Notes: generated by a model from the letters alone, not told the origin. Positions 34,225 through 43,644 are shown, counted from the first letter of the stretch. The stretch: DNA of 64,000 nucleotides from an uncultured Bacilli bacterium (GCA_934101575.1 CAKORJ010000001.1:62001-126000); one strand, 5' to 3'. Program-made: numbers and translations.

Positions 34225-35628
34225 ATGAAAAAGACAAAGATTATAACTAGTATTGGTCCGGCTAGTAATGAACCTGAAGTTTTTGAAAAAATGGTTCTTA
34301 ATGGGGCTAATGTTGCAAGAATTAATTTTTCACATGCAACTATTGAAGAAAGAGAAAAAGCTGTTTCTACTGTTAAAAAAGTTAGAAATAAACTTAATAC
34401 TAATATTGCTATTTTATATGATACTAAAGGTCCAGAATTTAGAAATGGTAATTTAGAGGGGGATGAAATTAATTTAGTTCCTGGTAAAACTATTAAAATA
34501 GTTAAAGATAAAGTGCTTGGAAATGAAGAACGTTTTTCTGTTAATTATCCAGAAGTTCTTGATAATTTAGAGGTTGGTAATACTATATTACTTGAAAATG
34601 GTCTTATGAAGATTGAGGTTATTGAAAAGGAAGAAGATTTTGTTAATTGTAAGATTATTAGTGGGGGAGTTTTAGGAAATAAAAAGAGTCTTAATGTTCC
34701 TAATGTTAAACTTGATATTCCTTTTATTAATGATGTTGATTATGAAGATATTGTTTATGCTTGTAGGCATGATGGGGATTTTATTGCTTTATCTTTTGTT
34801 TCTTGTAAGGAAGATGTTTTGAAAGTTAGAGATATTTTAAAAGAACAAGGAAGAGAAGATATTAAACTTATTTCTAAGATTGAGAGTATGACTGGTATTG
34901 AAAACATTGATGAGATTATTGAAGTTTCTGATGGTATAATGGTTGCTCGTGGTGATTTAGGTGTTGAAGTTCCTATGACTAAACTTCCTATTTATCAAAA
35001 GAAACTTATTGAAAAGTGTCGTGAAAAGGGTAAAGTTTGTGTTGTTGCTACGGAAATGCTTGAATCTATGAAAAAAAATTTAAGACCTACTAGAGCAGAG
35101 GTTTCTGATGTTGCTAATGCTGTTTTAGATGGTACAGATGCTGTTATGCTTAGTGGGGAAACTACTAGTGGTAAGTATCCTGTTGAAACTGTTAAGTATA
35201 TGTCTGATATATGTATTGAAGCTGAAAAGTATTATGATAATTCTTTTCGTAATAAGACTAAAACTGGTGTTACTGAAACAATTGTTGCTAGTGTTGTAGA
35301 AAGTTCTAAGATTTTTGATATAAAAGTAGTTGTAGCTTCTACTGTTAGTGGTTATAGTGCTAGAGGAATTAGTAACTTAAAACCAGATTGTTATATTTTG
35401 GCGACTTGTACTACATCTGAAGTTGCTAGAAGTTTAGCTCTTAATTATGGAGTTATTACTACTGTAGTACCATTTGTTCATAGTGCTGATGAAGTCGTAG
35501 AGATTGCTAGAGAAGAAGCTATTAGAGTATTTGATTTGAAGAAAAATGATAAGATACTTATAACAGGTGGTTTTTCTAAAAATACAGAAAAGAGAATTAC
35601 TAATTTTATGAAGATAGAGGAAATATAG
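34225..35628 (+). CDS. pyk: Pyruvate kinase
   Basis: 467 residues, ATG after AAAGGAGG. Last step of glycolysis, phosphoenolpyruvate plus ADP to pyruvate and ATP. TKIITSIGPASNEPE; ARINFSHATIEER; ILYDTKGPEFRNG; ISKIESMTGIENIDEII with catalytic Lys; MVARGDLGVEVPM; VATEMLESM; NAVLDGTDAVMLSGETTSGK. It lacks the extra C-terminal PEP-utiliser-like domain carried by Bacillus pyruvate kinases (about 585 residues), so it is the minimal form. Single-gene unit with its own promoter and terminator; pfkA, its common partner, is not adjacent. Confidence 0.97.
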   Translation: MKKTKIITSIGPASNEPEVFEKMVLNGANVARINFSHATIEEREKAVSTVKKVRNKLNTNIAILYDTKGPEFRNGNLEGDEINLVPGKTIKIVKDKVLGNEERFSVNYPEVLDNLEVGNTILLENGLMKIEVIEKEEDFVNCKIISGGVLGNKKSLNVPNVKLDIPFINDVDYEDIVYACRHDGDFIALSFVSCKEDVLKVRDILKEQGREDIKLISKIESMTGIENIDEIIEVSDGIMVARGDLGVEVPMTKLPIYQKKLIEKCREKGKVCVVATEMLESMKKNLRPTRAEVSDVANAVLDGTDAVMLSGETTSGKYPVETVKYMSDICIEAEKYYDNSFRNKTKTGVTETIVASVVESSKIFDIKVVVASTVSGYSARGISNLKPDCYILATCTTSEVARSLALNYGVITTVVPFVHSADEVVEIAREEAIRVFDLKKNDKILITGGFSKNTEKRITNFMKIEEI

Positions 35629-35646
35629 AAATGTATTTCTTTTTTT
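35627..35646 (+). terminator. Intrinsic terminator of pyk
   Basis: AGAAA (35627-35631)/TTTCT (35636-35640) with TGTA loop and T run; short stem. Confidence 0.6.
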
Positions 35647-35655
35647 ATGTTTTTC

Positions 35656-35685
35656 TTGACCGGGGGTTAGAAATCAATTTATAAT
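35656..35685 (+). promoter_or_regulatory. Promoter of lectin-like surface protein gene
   Basis: TTGACC (35656-35661), 18 bases, TATAAT (35680-35685). Confidence 0.65.
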
Positions 35686-35714
35686 AAAGTGTAGAATGAG
35701 AGTAGGATGATGGC

Positions 35715-37568
35715 ATGTTTCAAAAGATAAAAGATAAGCTAAAGAATAATAAAGCTTTAATGATAAGTTTAGTAGCGGTACTAATTATTTTAATAGGTGG
35801 TGTGTCTTATGCGGCATATGATTATTCTTTTACTGGAAAGGATAGTAAATTAGAGAGCGGCTCTGTTTCTATTAAGTTTTTAGAAAGTAATACTAATGTA
35901 ATAGATTTAAAGAATGCTTTACCTATTAATGATAGTGAGGGAAAGAAAGGTAATTCTTTTGATTTTGTTGTTACTACAAAGGCAAGTTATAAAACTGGTT
36001 TAAAGTATGATTTAAGTGTAGAAAAGTTAAGTGTAGATAGTGGATATACTAGTTTAAGTGATAATCAAGTTAAGATATATTTAACGGATAGTGGTAATAA
36101 TGATTTAGTTAGTCCTACTTTAATAAGTGGTTTAGATAATAAGTTGATTTATAGCAAAACAAATAAACATAGTAGTAATAAAACAGAAGTAACAGATAAG
36201 TATAAGCTTAGAGTATGGGTAGATTCTAATGTTGATGCAAGTAATTGGGATCAATCTACAAAGCTTGAATATAAGTTTAAAGTTGGTTTGAAAAGTGAAG
36301 AAGTAGAAGTTGTAGCAGGACCTAATGAACCTGTGCTTGATAGTGCTATGATACCAGTGTATTATGATGAGAGTAGTTCATCTTGGAAGAAAGCAGATAG
36401 TTCTAATAAAGATAATAATTGGTATAATTATAATGAAAAGAAATGGGCAAACAGTGTAACTGTATCATCTACTAATAGAAGTAAATACTTATCAGCAAGT
36501 GTAGGAACAAAAATATCAATGGATGATATTTTAACAATGCAGGTTTGGATACCAAGATATAAGTATAAAGTATGGAATTATAATAGCTCTGGAGAAACTT
36601 CGAGTAGTCCTCAAGAAATAGAAATTGTTTGGGAAAGCGAAACTGATAAAACAGGAGATATTACTTGTGTTGATAATATACAAGGATCAGGTGGAGATGG
36701 AACCAGTGAAACTTGTAAAATAGATAATAAAGTATGTACGGATGCAACTTGTAATGGTAAGACATATACTCATCCGGCATTTACATTTGGAAATGAGGAG
36801 GTAACAGGTTTTTGGATTAGTAAATTTGAGCTTAGAAGAGATATAGATGTTAGTGTAAAGTCTAAGCCAAATTTTGAGGGTAATAATATTAAGCATTATT
36901 TTGATGTGCGTGATGGAGTTAATTACATAACAGATATGAGTAGGAGTAATAATGATTATGGTTTTATTAGTACAACAGATGCTCATATGATAAAGAATAT
37001 GGAATGGGGAGCAGTAGCGTATTTATCACATTCAAAATATGGGACATGTACAAATGGTTCTTGTAAAGAAATTGGAATAAATAATAATGCAGTTTATATA
37101 ACAGGGTGTGGCGATGAGCCTGGAACAGAAGGCTCTTATTCTTCAGAATGTAATGAGTATAATACAACCATTGGAATGATTGCATCTACTACACAAAATA
37201 TTTATGGAATATATGATATGAGTGGTGGTATGCGCGAATATACAATGGGAAACATGGTTAGTTCAGATGGTAAAACTATGTTGGTTGGAGAATCAGGATT
37301 AGAAACCTATCCAGGAGAAAAGTATTATGATAAATATAGTTATGATGAAGATAATTTATTAAGTGAAAGTAAACTTGGTGATGCAATTAAGGAAAGTAGT
37401 TTTTGGTATAGGGACTACAGTAGAATGATTGATAATACTGAGCCGTGGCTTTTAAGAAGTGGCGATTTTTCTGATGGCAATGATGCTGGTATATTTGCTT
37501 TTCATTTATTTTCTGGAACGACAAGTGATGATTATTCTACTAATACTCGTTTCATAATAACTCCATAA
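35715..37568 (+). CDS. Exported surface protein: TasA-like N-terminus, C-type-lectin/FGE-like C-terminus
   Basis: 617 residues. A basic start and membrane helix (about 14-33, ending SYAAYDYSF) form a signal or anchor. Residues 35-200 resemble the CalY/TasA-type beta domain found behind such signals (GSVSIKFLES, KYKLRVWVDSNVD). From about 210, AMIPVYYDESSSSWKKAD begins a second module, including MQVWIPRYKYKVWNYN and paired Cys. The end module (HMIKNMEWGAVAYLSHSKYG, NIYGIYDMSGGMREY, STNTRFIITP) has the pattern of the formylglycine-enzyme/C-type-lectin fold. The module from 36340 on is closely matched by the protein at 62440. Likely a cell-surface binding protein. Confidence 0.75.
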   Translation: MFQKIKDKLKNNKALMISLVAVLIILIGGVSYAAYDYSFTGKDSKLESGSVSIKFLESNTNVIDLKNALPINDSEGKKGNSFDFVVTTKASYKTGLKYDLSVEKLSVDSGYTSLSDNQVKIYLTDSGNNDLVSPTLISGLDNKLIYSKTNKHSSNKTEVTDKYKLRVWVDSNVDASNWDQSTKLEYKFKVGLKSEEVEVVAGPNEPVLDSAMIPVYYDESSSSWKKADSSNKDNNWYNYNEKKWANSVTVSSTNRSKYLSASVGTKISMDDILTMQVWIPRYKYKVWNYNSSGETSSSPQEIEIVWESETDKTGDITCVDNIQGSGGDGTSETCKIDNKVCTDATCNGKTYTHPAFTFGNEEVTGFWISKFELRRDIDVSVKSKPNFEGNNIKHYFDVRDGVNYITDMSRSNNDYGFISTTDAHMIKNMEWGAVAYLSHSKYGTCTNGSCKEIGINNNAVYITGCGDEPGTEGSYSSECNEYNTTIGMIASTTQNIYGIYDMSGGMREYTMGNMVSSDGKTMLVGESGLETYPGEKYYDKYSYDEDNLLSESKLGDAIKESSFWYRDYSRMIDNTEPWLLRSGDFSDGNDAGIFAFHLFSGTTSDDYSTNTRFIITP

Positions 37569-37579
37569 TTGTGTTTAAT

Positions 37580-37623
37580 AATCTCATAGAATTATGATTA
37601 ATAGTTTTATGAGATTTTTTTTG
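37580..37623 (+). terminator. Intrinsic terminator
   Basis: AATCTCATA (37580-37588) pairs with TATGAGATT (37609-37617), followed by a T run. Confidence 0.8.
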
Positions 37624-37706
37624 CTTTTTTTGGTAGTTTTTTCCAATTGGTTTATTTATATTGCATTATGTATCAAATATAGTACAATATAATTGGAGGA
37701 CTATTT

Positions 37707-37955
37707 ATGGAAAAGGAAAAATTGTTACAGGATTTGGAGTATGAGTTTATTTGTAATTTTGTTAAGTTAAGAAGAGATAAAGGTCTTTCTCAGAAGGGTC
37801 TTGCTGAGATGTCTGGGGTTGTTCGTGAACAGATTGCTAAGATTGAGACACAACTTAATTCACCACAGTTAAATTCTTTGATTAAGATACTTGAACCTAT
37901 TGGTTATACTGTTAAGATTGTACCTATTTCTGGAGATGATAATGGCTTATATTAA
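37707..37955 (+). CDS. XRE-family HTH regulator
   Basis: 82 residues, ATG after TGGAGG. The HTH is about residues 17-68: FVKLRRDKGLSQKGLAEMSG, VVREQIAKIETQLNSPQLNS, LIKILEPIGYTVKIV. This small layout is typical of HigA-like or HipB-like antitoxins and phage repressors. A palindrome CCAATTGG (37643-37650) lies just upstream of a weak promoter (TTGCAT 37661, TACAAT 37683) and could be its operator. Its stop lies inside the next gene, so the two are translationally coupled, as in toxin-antitoxin pairs. Confidence 0.8.
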   Translation: MEKEKLLQDLEYEFICNFVKLRRDKGLSQKGLAEMSGVVREQIAKIETQLNSPQLNSLIKILEPIGYTVKIVPISGDDNGLY

Positions 37956-38451
37956 GAATGGTATTGTTACTAGGATAGATGTTTGTGGTGAGAACAATGA
38001 TTTAAGTTATGTAAATAAGCTTTTTGATTTGTCTATTTATGAAAAAGTTGATAATAAATATTTACTTTTTGAGGATGTCTTACAAGATAATTTTAAAAGT
38101 TATAGGACTGAATATTTGGAGTTTTCATGTTATTCTGGGGATAGTTTAAGTTGTTGTGAATCATATTGTCTTAATGTTGATATTAATAAGCTTCTTGATA
38201 ATAAAATACATTTAACTAAAGATAATAAAAATTATTATTTTGAAAATTATGAAGATGTTTTATTTGATACAGATGTGTGTCATTATATTGATGATAATGT
38301 TTATTTGAAATTTTCTCTTATTCCTGTTTTTTGGGATACTAATAGGGTTGAATGCGAGGATTTTATTAATACTATGATAACCGTAAATAATTTGACACGA
38401 AAAGCTATGAAAAATGTCTTAAAAGGTGCTAGTTGGTTTTCTGTGATATGA
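37942..38451 (+). CDS. Hypothetical partner of the XRE regulator
   Basis: 169 residues from ATG 37942, with TGGAGATG just before it; overlaps the XRE gene by 14 bases. Starts AYIKNGIVTRIDVCGENNDL; the middle has EFSCYSGDSLSCCESYCLNV and VCHYIDDNVYLKFSLIPVFW; seven or eight Cys in total. It does not match HipA, RelE, HigB or other toxins I know. The coupled order regulator-then-partner is opposite to higBA but usual for hipBA-type loci. Its function is unknown; a toxin or a regulated effector are both possible. Confidence 0.6.
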   Translation: MAYIKNGIVTRIDVCGENNDLSYVNKLFDLSIYEKVDNKYLLFEDVLQDNFKSYRTEYLEFSCYSGDSLSCCESYCLNVDINKLLDNKIHLTKDNKNYYFENYEDVLFDTDVCHYIDDNVYLKFSLIPVFWDTNRVECEDFINTMITVNNLTRKAMKNVLKGASWFSVI

Positions 38452-38495
38452 AAAATTTGTTTTAGATGTTATAATATTCTAGTGAGGTGAATGTT

Positions 38496-39773
38496 ATGAA
38501 AAGAGCATTAGTTTTATCTGGAGGAGGCGCTAAGGGATCTTATCAGGTTGGAGTGTATAAAGCTCTTAAGAAACTTAGAATAAAAATTGACATTATTGCT
38601 GGTACTTCTATTGGTTCTATTAATGGTGCTCTTTTTACAGCGGGAGATTATTTAAAAGCTAAGAGATTATGGCTTACTATTTCTACTGATAATCTTTTTG
38701 ATAAAGATTTTTCTAATCCTAAGAATTTGCAAAGTGTTGCTAAAGAGTTTCTTAGTAATAAAGGACTTAAATTTGATAAGGCTGAGGAGTTTTTGAATGG
38801 AATTATTAATGAGAAAAGAATTCGTAAGTCTCGTATTGATTATGGACTTGTTACTGTTAATTTAAAAAGTATGGTACCTAAGATGCTTACTAAGGAACAA
38901 ATTCCTAATGGTAAACTTATTTCTTATATTATTGCTTCGTCTACTTGCTTTCCTGCTATTGAGATGAAAGAAATTGATGGTAATTATTATATTGATGGAG
39001 GATACTATGATAATTTACCTATAAATCTTGCTATTGATATGGGAGCGGATGAAGTTATTGCTGTAGATCTTTCTGCTATAGGTATTAAGAAAAAAGTTAA
39101 AGATAAAGATATTAAAATTGATTATATAAAAAACTCTAATAAACAGAAATTTACTCTTGATTTTGATACAGAAACTGCTAGGAGAAATATTAATCTTGGT
39201 TATAATGATACTATGAAGTATTATAATAGGCTTGATGGTAATAATTTTACTTTTAAGAAGGGTGATCTAGATAAAAATTATATTAATGTTAGTGATTATT
39301 ATATAAAACTAATTAAGAAGATTTTAATTTCAGATAGTAAGAGGGTTAAGATTGCAGAGATTTTAACTAATAAGAGATATCAAAATATATTTTTAAATAT
39401 AAAACAGGGAAAGAAAATTGATAAAGAGATTAATAATTCTTTGGAATATTTGGGGTTGCTTTTTGATATTGATACTTCTAAGATTTATAGTATTTCTAAG
39501 TTTAATAAAATTTTAATAAAGGAAGCTAAGAGTTTGAATTATATAAAGCTTGATAAAAAATTAAAAGGTAAGATGCTTGTGGGATACATTTATAATCAAT
39601 ATATGGATTCTATAGATAAAGAAAGAGTGTATAAAAAACTATTTAATATTGCTTTAGTGTTTCAGAAAGATTTTTTAGCAGCTTTATATTTAATTTCTAT
39701 TTCTAGTAAGCATCCTATTGCTTTGAAGAGTGATAGATTTTTTGAAGAAATATTTAGTACTATTAAAAAATAG
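38496..39773 (+). CDS. Patatin-like phospholipase
   Basis: 425 residues from ATG 38496 (GAGGTGA upstream; GTG 38487 overlaps that site). Oxyanion motif RALVLSGGGAKGSYQVGV at the start, nucleophile GTSIG (GxSxG) about residue 40, and catalytic Asp in YIDGGYYDNLPINLAID about residue 168. Such proteins hydrolyse acyl esters of phospholipids with a Ser-Asp dyad. The C-terminal 200 residues are a helical, Lys-rich extension not typical of the minimal fold. No signal peptide. A TATAAT box lies near 38470. Confidence 0.88.
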   Translation: MKRALVLSGGGAKGSYQVGVYKALKKLRIKIDIIAGTSIGSINGALFTAGDYLKAKRLWLTISTDNLFDKDFSNPKNLQSVAKEFLSNKGLKFDKAEEFLNGIINEKRIRKSRIDYGLVTVNLKSMVPKMLTKEQIPNGKLISYIIASSTCFPAIEMKEIDGNYYIDGGYYDNLPINLAIDMGADEVIAVDLSAIGIKKKVKDKDIKIDYIKNSNKQKFTLDFDTETARRNINLGYNDTMKYYNRLDGNNFTFKKGDLDKNYINVSDYYIKLIKKILISDSKRVKIAEILTNKRYQNIFLNIKQGKKIDKEINNSLEYLGLLFDIDTSKIYSISKFNKILIKEAKSLNYIKLDKKLKGKMLVGYIYNQYMDSIDKERVYKKLFNIALVFQKDFLAALYLISISSKHPIALKSDRFFEEIFSTIKK

Positions 39774-39857
39774 TTGTCAAATGATGTCTAATTTTCAGAC
39801 ATTGCTTGTAAACTTTTAAAATATATTATATTCTAAATGTGGGAGTGTGATACAAGA

Positions 39858-40058
39858 ATGATATATCCGTCTATTGATAAGTTGCTTCTTCATGTTGATT
39901 CTAAGTATAGACTAGTTCATGTAGTTGCTAGAAGAAGTAATGAAATAAATGAAACTGGACATTTGCAAATGCCAGAGGAGGATTATGTTTCTTCTAAGAA
40001 TATTGGTAGGGCTCTTGAAGAAGTTGAAAAGGATTTAATTATTATTAAGACAAATTAG
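39858..40058 (+). CDS. rpoZ: RNA polymerase omega subunit
   Basis: 66 residues from ATG 39858. MIYPSIDKLLLHVDSKYRLV, then ARRSNEINETG and VSSKNIGRALEEVEKDLI match omega, which binds the beta-prime C-terminus and helps polymerase assembly. The start follows the family; GGGAG lies about 12 bases upstream, slightly far, and an in-frame ATG at 39837 has no ribosome site. The usual neighbours gmk and priA are absent; recX follows 53 bases later. Confidence 0.88.
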   Translation: MIYPSIDKLLLHVDSKYRLVHVVARRSNEINETGHLQMPEEDYVSSKNIGRALEEVEKDLIIIKTN

Positions 40059-40111
40059 GTCTTTTTTAATAATTATATTTTGAACAAATGTTTGTGTTTG
40101 AGAGGTAATGT

Positions 40112-40846
40112 ATGAAAATAGAAAAGTACAAATTTTTAGGAAATGGTAGATATCAAATAGTTATTGATGGCGATAAGTATATTATATATGAGGATATTAT
40201 TTTAAAATATAATATTTTATCTAAAAATATAATAACAAAAAATGATCTTGATAATTATTTAAAAGATAATGTTTATTATGAGGCGTATTATAAAGCTGTT
40301 AAATATATAGAGATTAAATTAAGATCTGAGTTTGAACTTAAAAAGTATTTAGTTAAATTTGGGTATGATGAAAATACTGTTTCAAAAGTAATAAATGCTT
40401 TAAAAAAAGATGGATATTTAAATGAAGAAGTTTATGTTGAGGCTTATATAAATGATCAAATTAATTTAAAGAATGTTGGACCTTTAAAAATAGTTAAGGA
40501 TTTAGAAAAAATAGGTATAAGTAGTTTTGTTATTGATAAATATATTGGTATTTATAGTAAAGAAGAACAGATTGATAAGATAGAGAAGCTCGTTAAAAAA
40601 GAAATTAAACTCAATAATAATAAATCTAGTTATGTTTTAAAAAATAAGATACTGGTTAGTTTATTTAATAAAGGGTTTTATAAGGAAGATATAGTTTCTG
40701 TTTTAAATGGTTGTGATATAGATGATGGGAGTGTTATGAAAAGAGAATATGATAAACTATATAAAAAACTTTCTAATAAATATTCTGGGAATGAACTTTT
40801 GTATAAGGTTAAACAGAAAATGTATCAAAAGGGTTTTAAGATATAA
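40112..40846 (+). CDS. recX: RecX regulatory protein
   Basis: 244 residues, ATG after GAGAGG. RecX binds RecA filaments and limits recombination. The modular three-helix repeats are visible: AYYKAVKYIEIKLRSEFELK, VINALKKDGYLNEEVYVEAY, NVGPLKIVKDLEKIGISSFV, and a C-terminal KVKQKMYQKGFKI. An N-terminal beta extension of about 55 residues (YQIVIDGDKYIIYEDIILKY) is usual in Firmicutes. recA is not in the window. Confidence 0.9.
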   Translation: MKIEKYKFLGNGRYQIVIDGDKYIIYEDIILKYNILSKNIITKNDLDNYLKDNVYYEAYYKAVKYIEIKLRSEFELKKYLVKFGYDENTVSKVINALKKDGYLNEEVYVEAYINDQINLKNVGPLKIVKDLEKIGISSFVIDKYIGIYSKEEQIDKIEKLVKKEIKLNNNKSSYVLKNKILVSLFNKGFYKEDIVSVLNGCDIDDGSVMKREYDKLYKKLSNKYSGNELLYKVKQKMYQKGFKI

Positions 40847-40885
40847 ATAATAATTCTAGATTTTGTAAATGATGCTACAAATTGA

Positions 40886-41093
40886 AAAATGAATGAGGAC
40901 AAAAGTATTTTAAAAGAGTTAATAAATTATTTAGAAAAATAAAACAAAGAGAATAAGAAATAATATTGAAATAAATAATAAAAAATGATAGTATTAATGT
41001 GTGAAAATACTAAGGAGTGGTTCTAATGAAACGAATAAATGTTTTCTTTGCGGGTGGGGTCATTAAGAACAAAAAATATATAATAAGTCTTTT
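40886..41093 (+). repeat. Direct repeat A of the ORF6N/surface-protein cassette
   Basis: Closely similar to 44610-44806. It includes the last codons and stop of an ORF6N gene, DKSILKELINYLEK (to 40942), then the intergenic segment with GATAGTATTAAT, AAAATACTAA and the ribosome site, then the first codons of the surface protein. Confidence 0.85.
40887..40942 (+). pseudogene. 3' remnant of an ORF6N gene
   Basis: The bases spelling DKSILKELINYLEK and a stop are almost identical to the end of the intact ORF6N gene at 43824-44666, with nothing of the rest present. It shows that an ORF6N gene once preceded this surface-protein gene. Confidence 0.75.
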
Positions 41094-43644
41094 TATTGCT
41101 CTTTTTGGAATAGTATCTCTTTTGGTTGGAACTAGTTATGCTATTTTAAAGGGAATTAATAGCGATAGTAATGAACAGGTAATAAAAACAGGAAGTGTAA
41201 AATTAAAACTAACCGAAAACTATGAAACAATTAATAAAAAAATATCTATTATGAGTGATGAAGAAGGCTTGTTACAAGAGAAAACATATGATTTCAATCT
41301 AAAAAATATTGGATCATCCCCAGCTAAATATGATTTAAAATTAATAAATGAAGTACCAAGTTCTTATACTGGTAAAGTTCTTGATACAAAATACATAAAA
41401 GTAGGACTTGAAATAAATGGTGAAGAATATGGACCAATGTCACTAGAAAAAGTAAAGAATGTAATTGATAGTGATATTATTTATAAAAATGAAATAATTA
41501 ATTATAAACTTAGAATATGGCTTGATAAGTCTAAAGAAGAAGAGATATCAAAACTTGAGGATTATAAAGCATTTTTGAAGTTAAGAGTTGATGCGGAACA
41601 AAGATCAGATAGTATGGATACGAAAGATAGTGTAAAAACTTTTAATTATACCGGTGATGTTCAAGAATATACAGTTCCAAGGAATGGATATTACTACATA
41701 GAAATTGGTGGAGCTGCTGGTGGGTCAGGATCAAATGGAGCTAAAGTTAGCGGTTATGTAGAATTAAAGGCAAAAGAAAAGCTATATTTTTATGTTGGAA
41801 AACGCGGAACAGATGTTAATACTAATTGTAGAACAAGTGGATATGAGTTTAATGGTGGAGGAATAGCTCTTCCGGGAAAAAGTGGTATATGTGGACCTAC
41901 TGGTGGTGGTGCAACAGATGTAAGATTAGTAGGTGGTTCATGGAATAATACTTCTTCGCTAATTTCAAGAATAATGGTAGCAGGAGCAGGGGGAGGTACT
42001 TCTGATAACAAAACATATACTGTCCCATATGGTGGTACACTTTATGGTGTTAAGCCAAGGTTTGTAACTTATCAAGCTAATATAGGTGTTGAGGGGACTC
42101 AAAAAACTGGTGGTGCTGCTCCCACAAAAGATTCATGTGCTCAATCAACAGGAACTGCTGGTTCATTTGGAAAAGGTGGTTATGGTGGAGCTAGTAGTGC
42201 TACTAATGTTGCGACAGGAGGAGGATCTGGTGGTGGTTCTGGTTACTATGGAGGTTCTGGTGCTTCAGGACTTTGTAATGGAACATGGCCAGGTGGAGGA
42301 GGTTCTTCCTACATAAGTGGTTATGCTGGGGTTAATTCTGTTAAAGAAAGCACTACTATAATTCATACAAATGATACTCTTCATTATAGTGGTAAATATT
42401 TTGTTGGAGGCCAAATGTTAGAAGGACAAAATTCTGGAGATGGTTATGCGAAAATAACATTTGTGGATACAAAGCCTAAAAAGAGAAGCACTAAATTAAA
42501 TAATGTAAGATATGTTAAAGATTGTATAAGCTATAGTACAGCTAATGCAGGTAATCATTGGGTTGAATTACAAGCGATAAAAGATGGAATTAATATAGCA
42601 AAAGGAAAATCAGTAACAGGGACTTCTCCAGAATCTAATACTACAACACATTCATATAAAAATATAGTTGATGGAGATATAGCGGCGACGGGAACCTCAG
42701 GTTATGGTTGGAGTGAAACAAATACTACAAATCAGTGTATAACTGTAGATTTGGGAAGTACATATGATTTAGATGAAGTAGCAGTATGGAATTATTTTGG
42801 AGATGCAAGAGCTTACTATGATGCTGTAACATATGTTAGTAGTGATAATAAAACTTATAATAAAATAATAGATGAAGATGCATTGCAAACATCAAATGGT
42901 CGGAGAATAAATGCTTATACTAATAATTATAATGGTTATACTACAGAAAATGTATTATTATGGTATGATGGTTATGCTAATACTGGGGAAACACGAAATA
43001 CTACAACAACAACATGGAAGAATTTAGCTAATTCAAATTATTCTGCGACAGTATCTGGTGCTACCTGGTATGATAATTATTTATCTTTTGATGGTAGTAA
43101 TGATTATGCAAAAACAAATCAAAGTTTAAGTTACAATAGTTCTAAAGCTTTTACAGTGCAGTTTGTTGGAACTGTTTATGAAAAAACTGCTGCTAGTATA
43201 CTATTTGAAAGTTCTGTTAACTCTAATAATAATACAGGATCATATTATATAGATACGTTAGAATTTGGTAAAAGAGATATAACTTTAGCAATGAAATATG
43301 GATCACCTTATAATAATCATAAAAAGGGTGATGGTATTTTAGGTACTAATAAGGCATTATATACAATAATATTTGATTCAACTCAAGAAACTAATAAATA
43401 TATATCAATGTATAAAAACTTAGAAAAATGGAAAATAGAAGAAGCTTATAGCTCTACCCCAATTGCCGGTAATATAGATAATAAAACATTAAGTAATTAT
43501 GTTTTCTATATAGCATCAAGAGCAGGGACAAGTTTATATAGTAAAATGGATATAAATTCTTTAAGAATATATAACAAAGCTTTAACAGATGATGAAATAG
43601 TTCATAATTATAATTATGATAAGCAAAGATTTAATTTGAATTGA
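41026..43644 (+). CDS. Large exported adhesin-like protein: Gly-rich, discoidin-like and LamG-like domains
   Basis: 872 residues from ATG 41026 (AAGGAG upstream). A basic start and helix (about 15-42, ending GTSYAILKG), then a TasA-like beta part (45-200). About 205-465 is Gly-rich (GAAGGSGSNGAKVSGYVELK, GGGATDVRLVGGSWN, GGGGSSYISGYAGVNS), the glycine-rich exopolymer-type fold. About 480-620 resembles F5/8-C discoidin (WVELQAIKDGINIAKGKSVT, DLGSTYDLDEVAVWNYFGDA). About 640-872 resembles a LamG jelly roll (NVLLWYDGYANTG, YLSFDGSNDYAKT, SLRIYNKALTDDEI). It probably binds glycans or matrix. No LPXTG sorting signal. Part of a duplicated cassette. Confidence 0.78.
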   Translation: MKRINVFFAGGVIKNKKYIISLFIALFGIVSLLVGTSYAILKGINSDSNEQVIKTGSVKLKLTENYETINKKISIMSDEEGLLQEKTYDFNLKNIGSSPAKYDLKLINEVPSSYTGKVLDTKYIKVGLEINGEEYGPMSLEKVKNVIDSDIIYKNEIINYKLRIWLDKSKEEEISKLEDYKAFLKLRVDAEQRSDSMDTKDSVKTFNYTGDVQEYTVPRNGYYYIEIGGAAGGSGSNGAKVSGYVELKAKEKLYFYVGKRGTDVNTNCRTSGYEFNGGGIALPGKSGICGPTGGGATDVRLVGGSWNNTSSLISRIMVAGAGGGTSDNKTYTVPYGGTLYGVKPRFVTYQANIGVEGTQKTGGAAPTKDSCAQSTGTAGSFGKGGYGGASSATNVATGGGSGGGSGYYGGSGASGLCNGTWPGGGGSSYISGYAGVNSVKESTTIIHTNDTLHYSGKYFVGGQMLEGQNSGDGYAKITFVDTKPKKRSTKLNNVRYVKDCISYSTANAGNHWVELQAIKDGINIAKGKSVTGTSPESNTTTHSYKNIVDGDIAATGTSGYGWSETNTTNQCITVDLGSTYDLDEVAVWNYFGDARAYYDAVTYVSSDNKTYNKIIDEDALQTSNGRRINAYTNNYNGYTTENVLLWYDGYANTGETRNTTTTTWKNLANSNYSATVSGATWYDNYLSFDGSNDYAKTNQSLSYNSSKAFTVQFVGTVYEKTAASILFESSVNSNNNTGSYYIDTLEFGKRDITLAMKYGSPYNNHKKGDGILGTNKALYTIIFDSTQETNKYISMYKNLEKWKIEEAYSSTPIAGNIDNKTLSNYVFYIASRAGTSLYSKMDINSLRIYNKALTDDEIVHNYNYDKQRFNLN

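Noticed and set aside
35715..37568. Sulfatase-modifying formylglycine enzyme activity
   Set aside because: Only the fold pattern is shared; the active-site Cys pair and sulfatase partner are not seen, and the protein is exported with a surface-type head.
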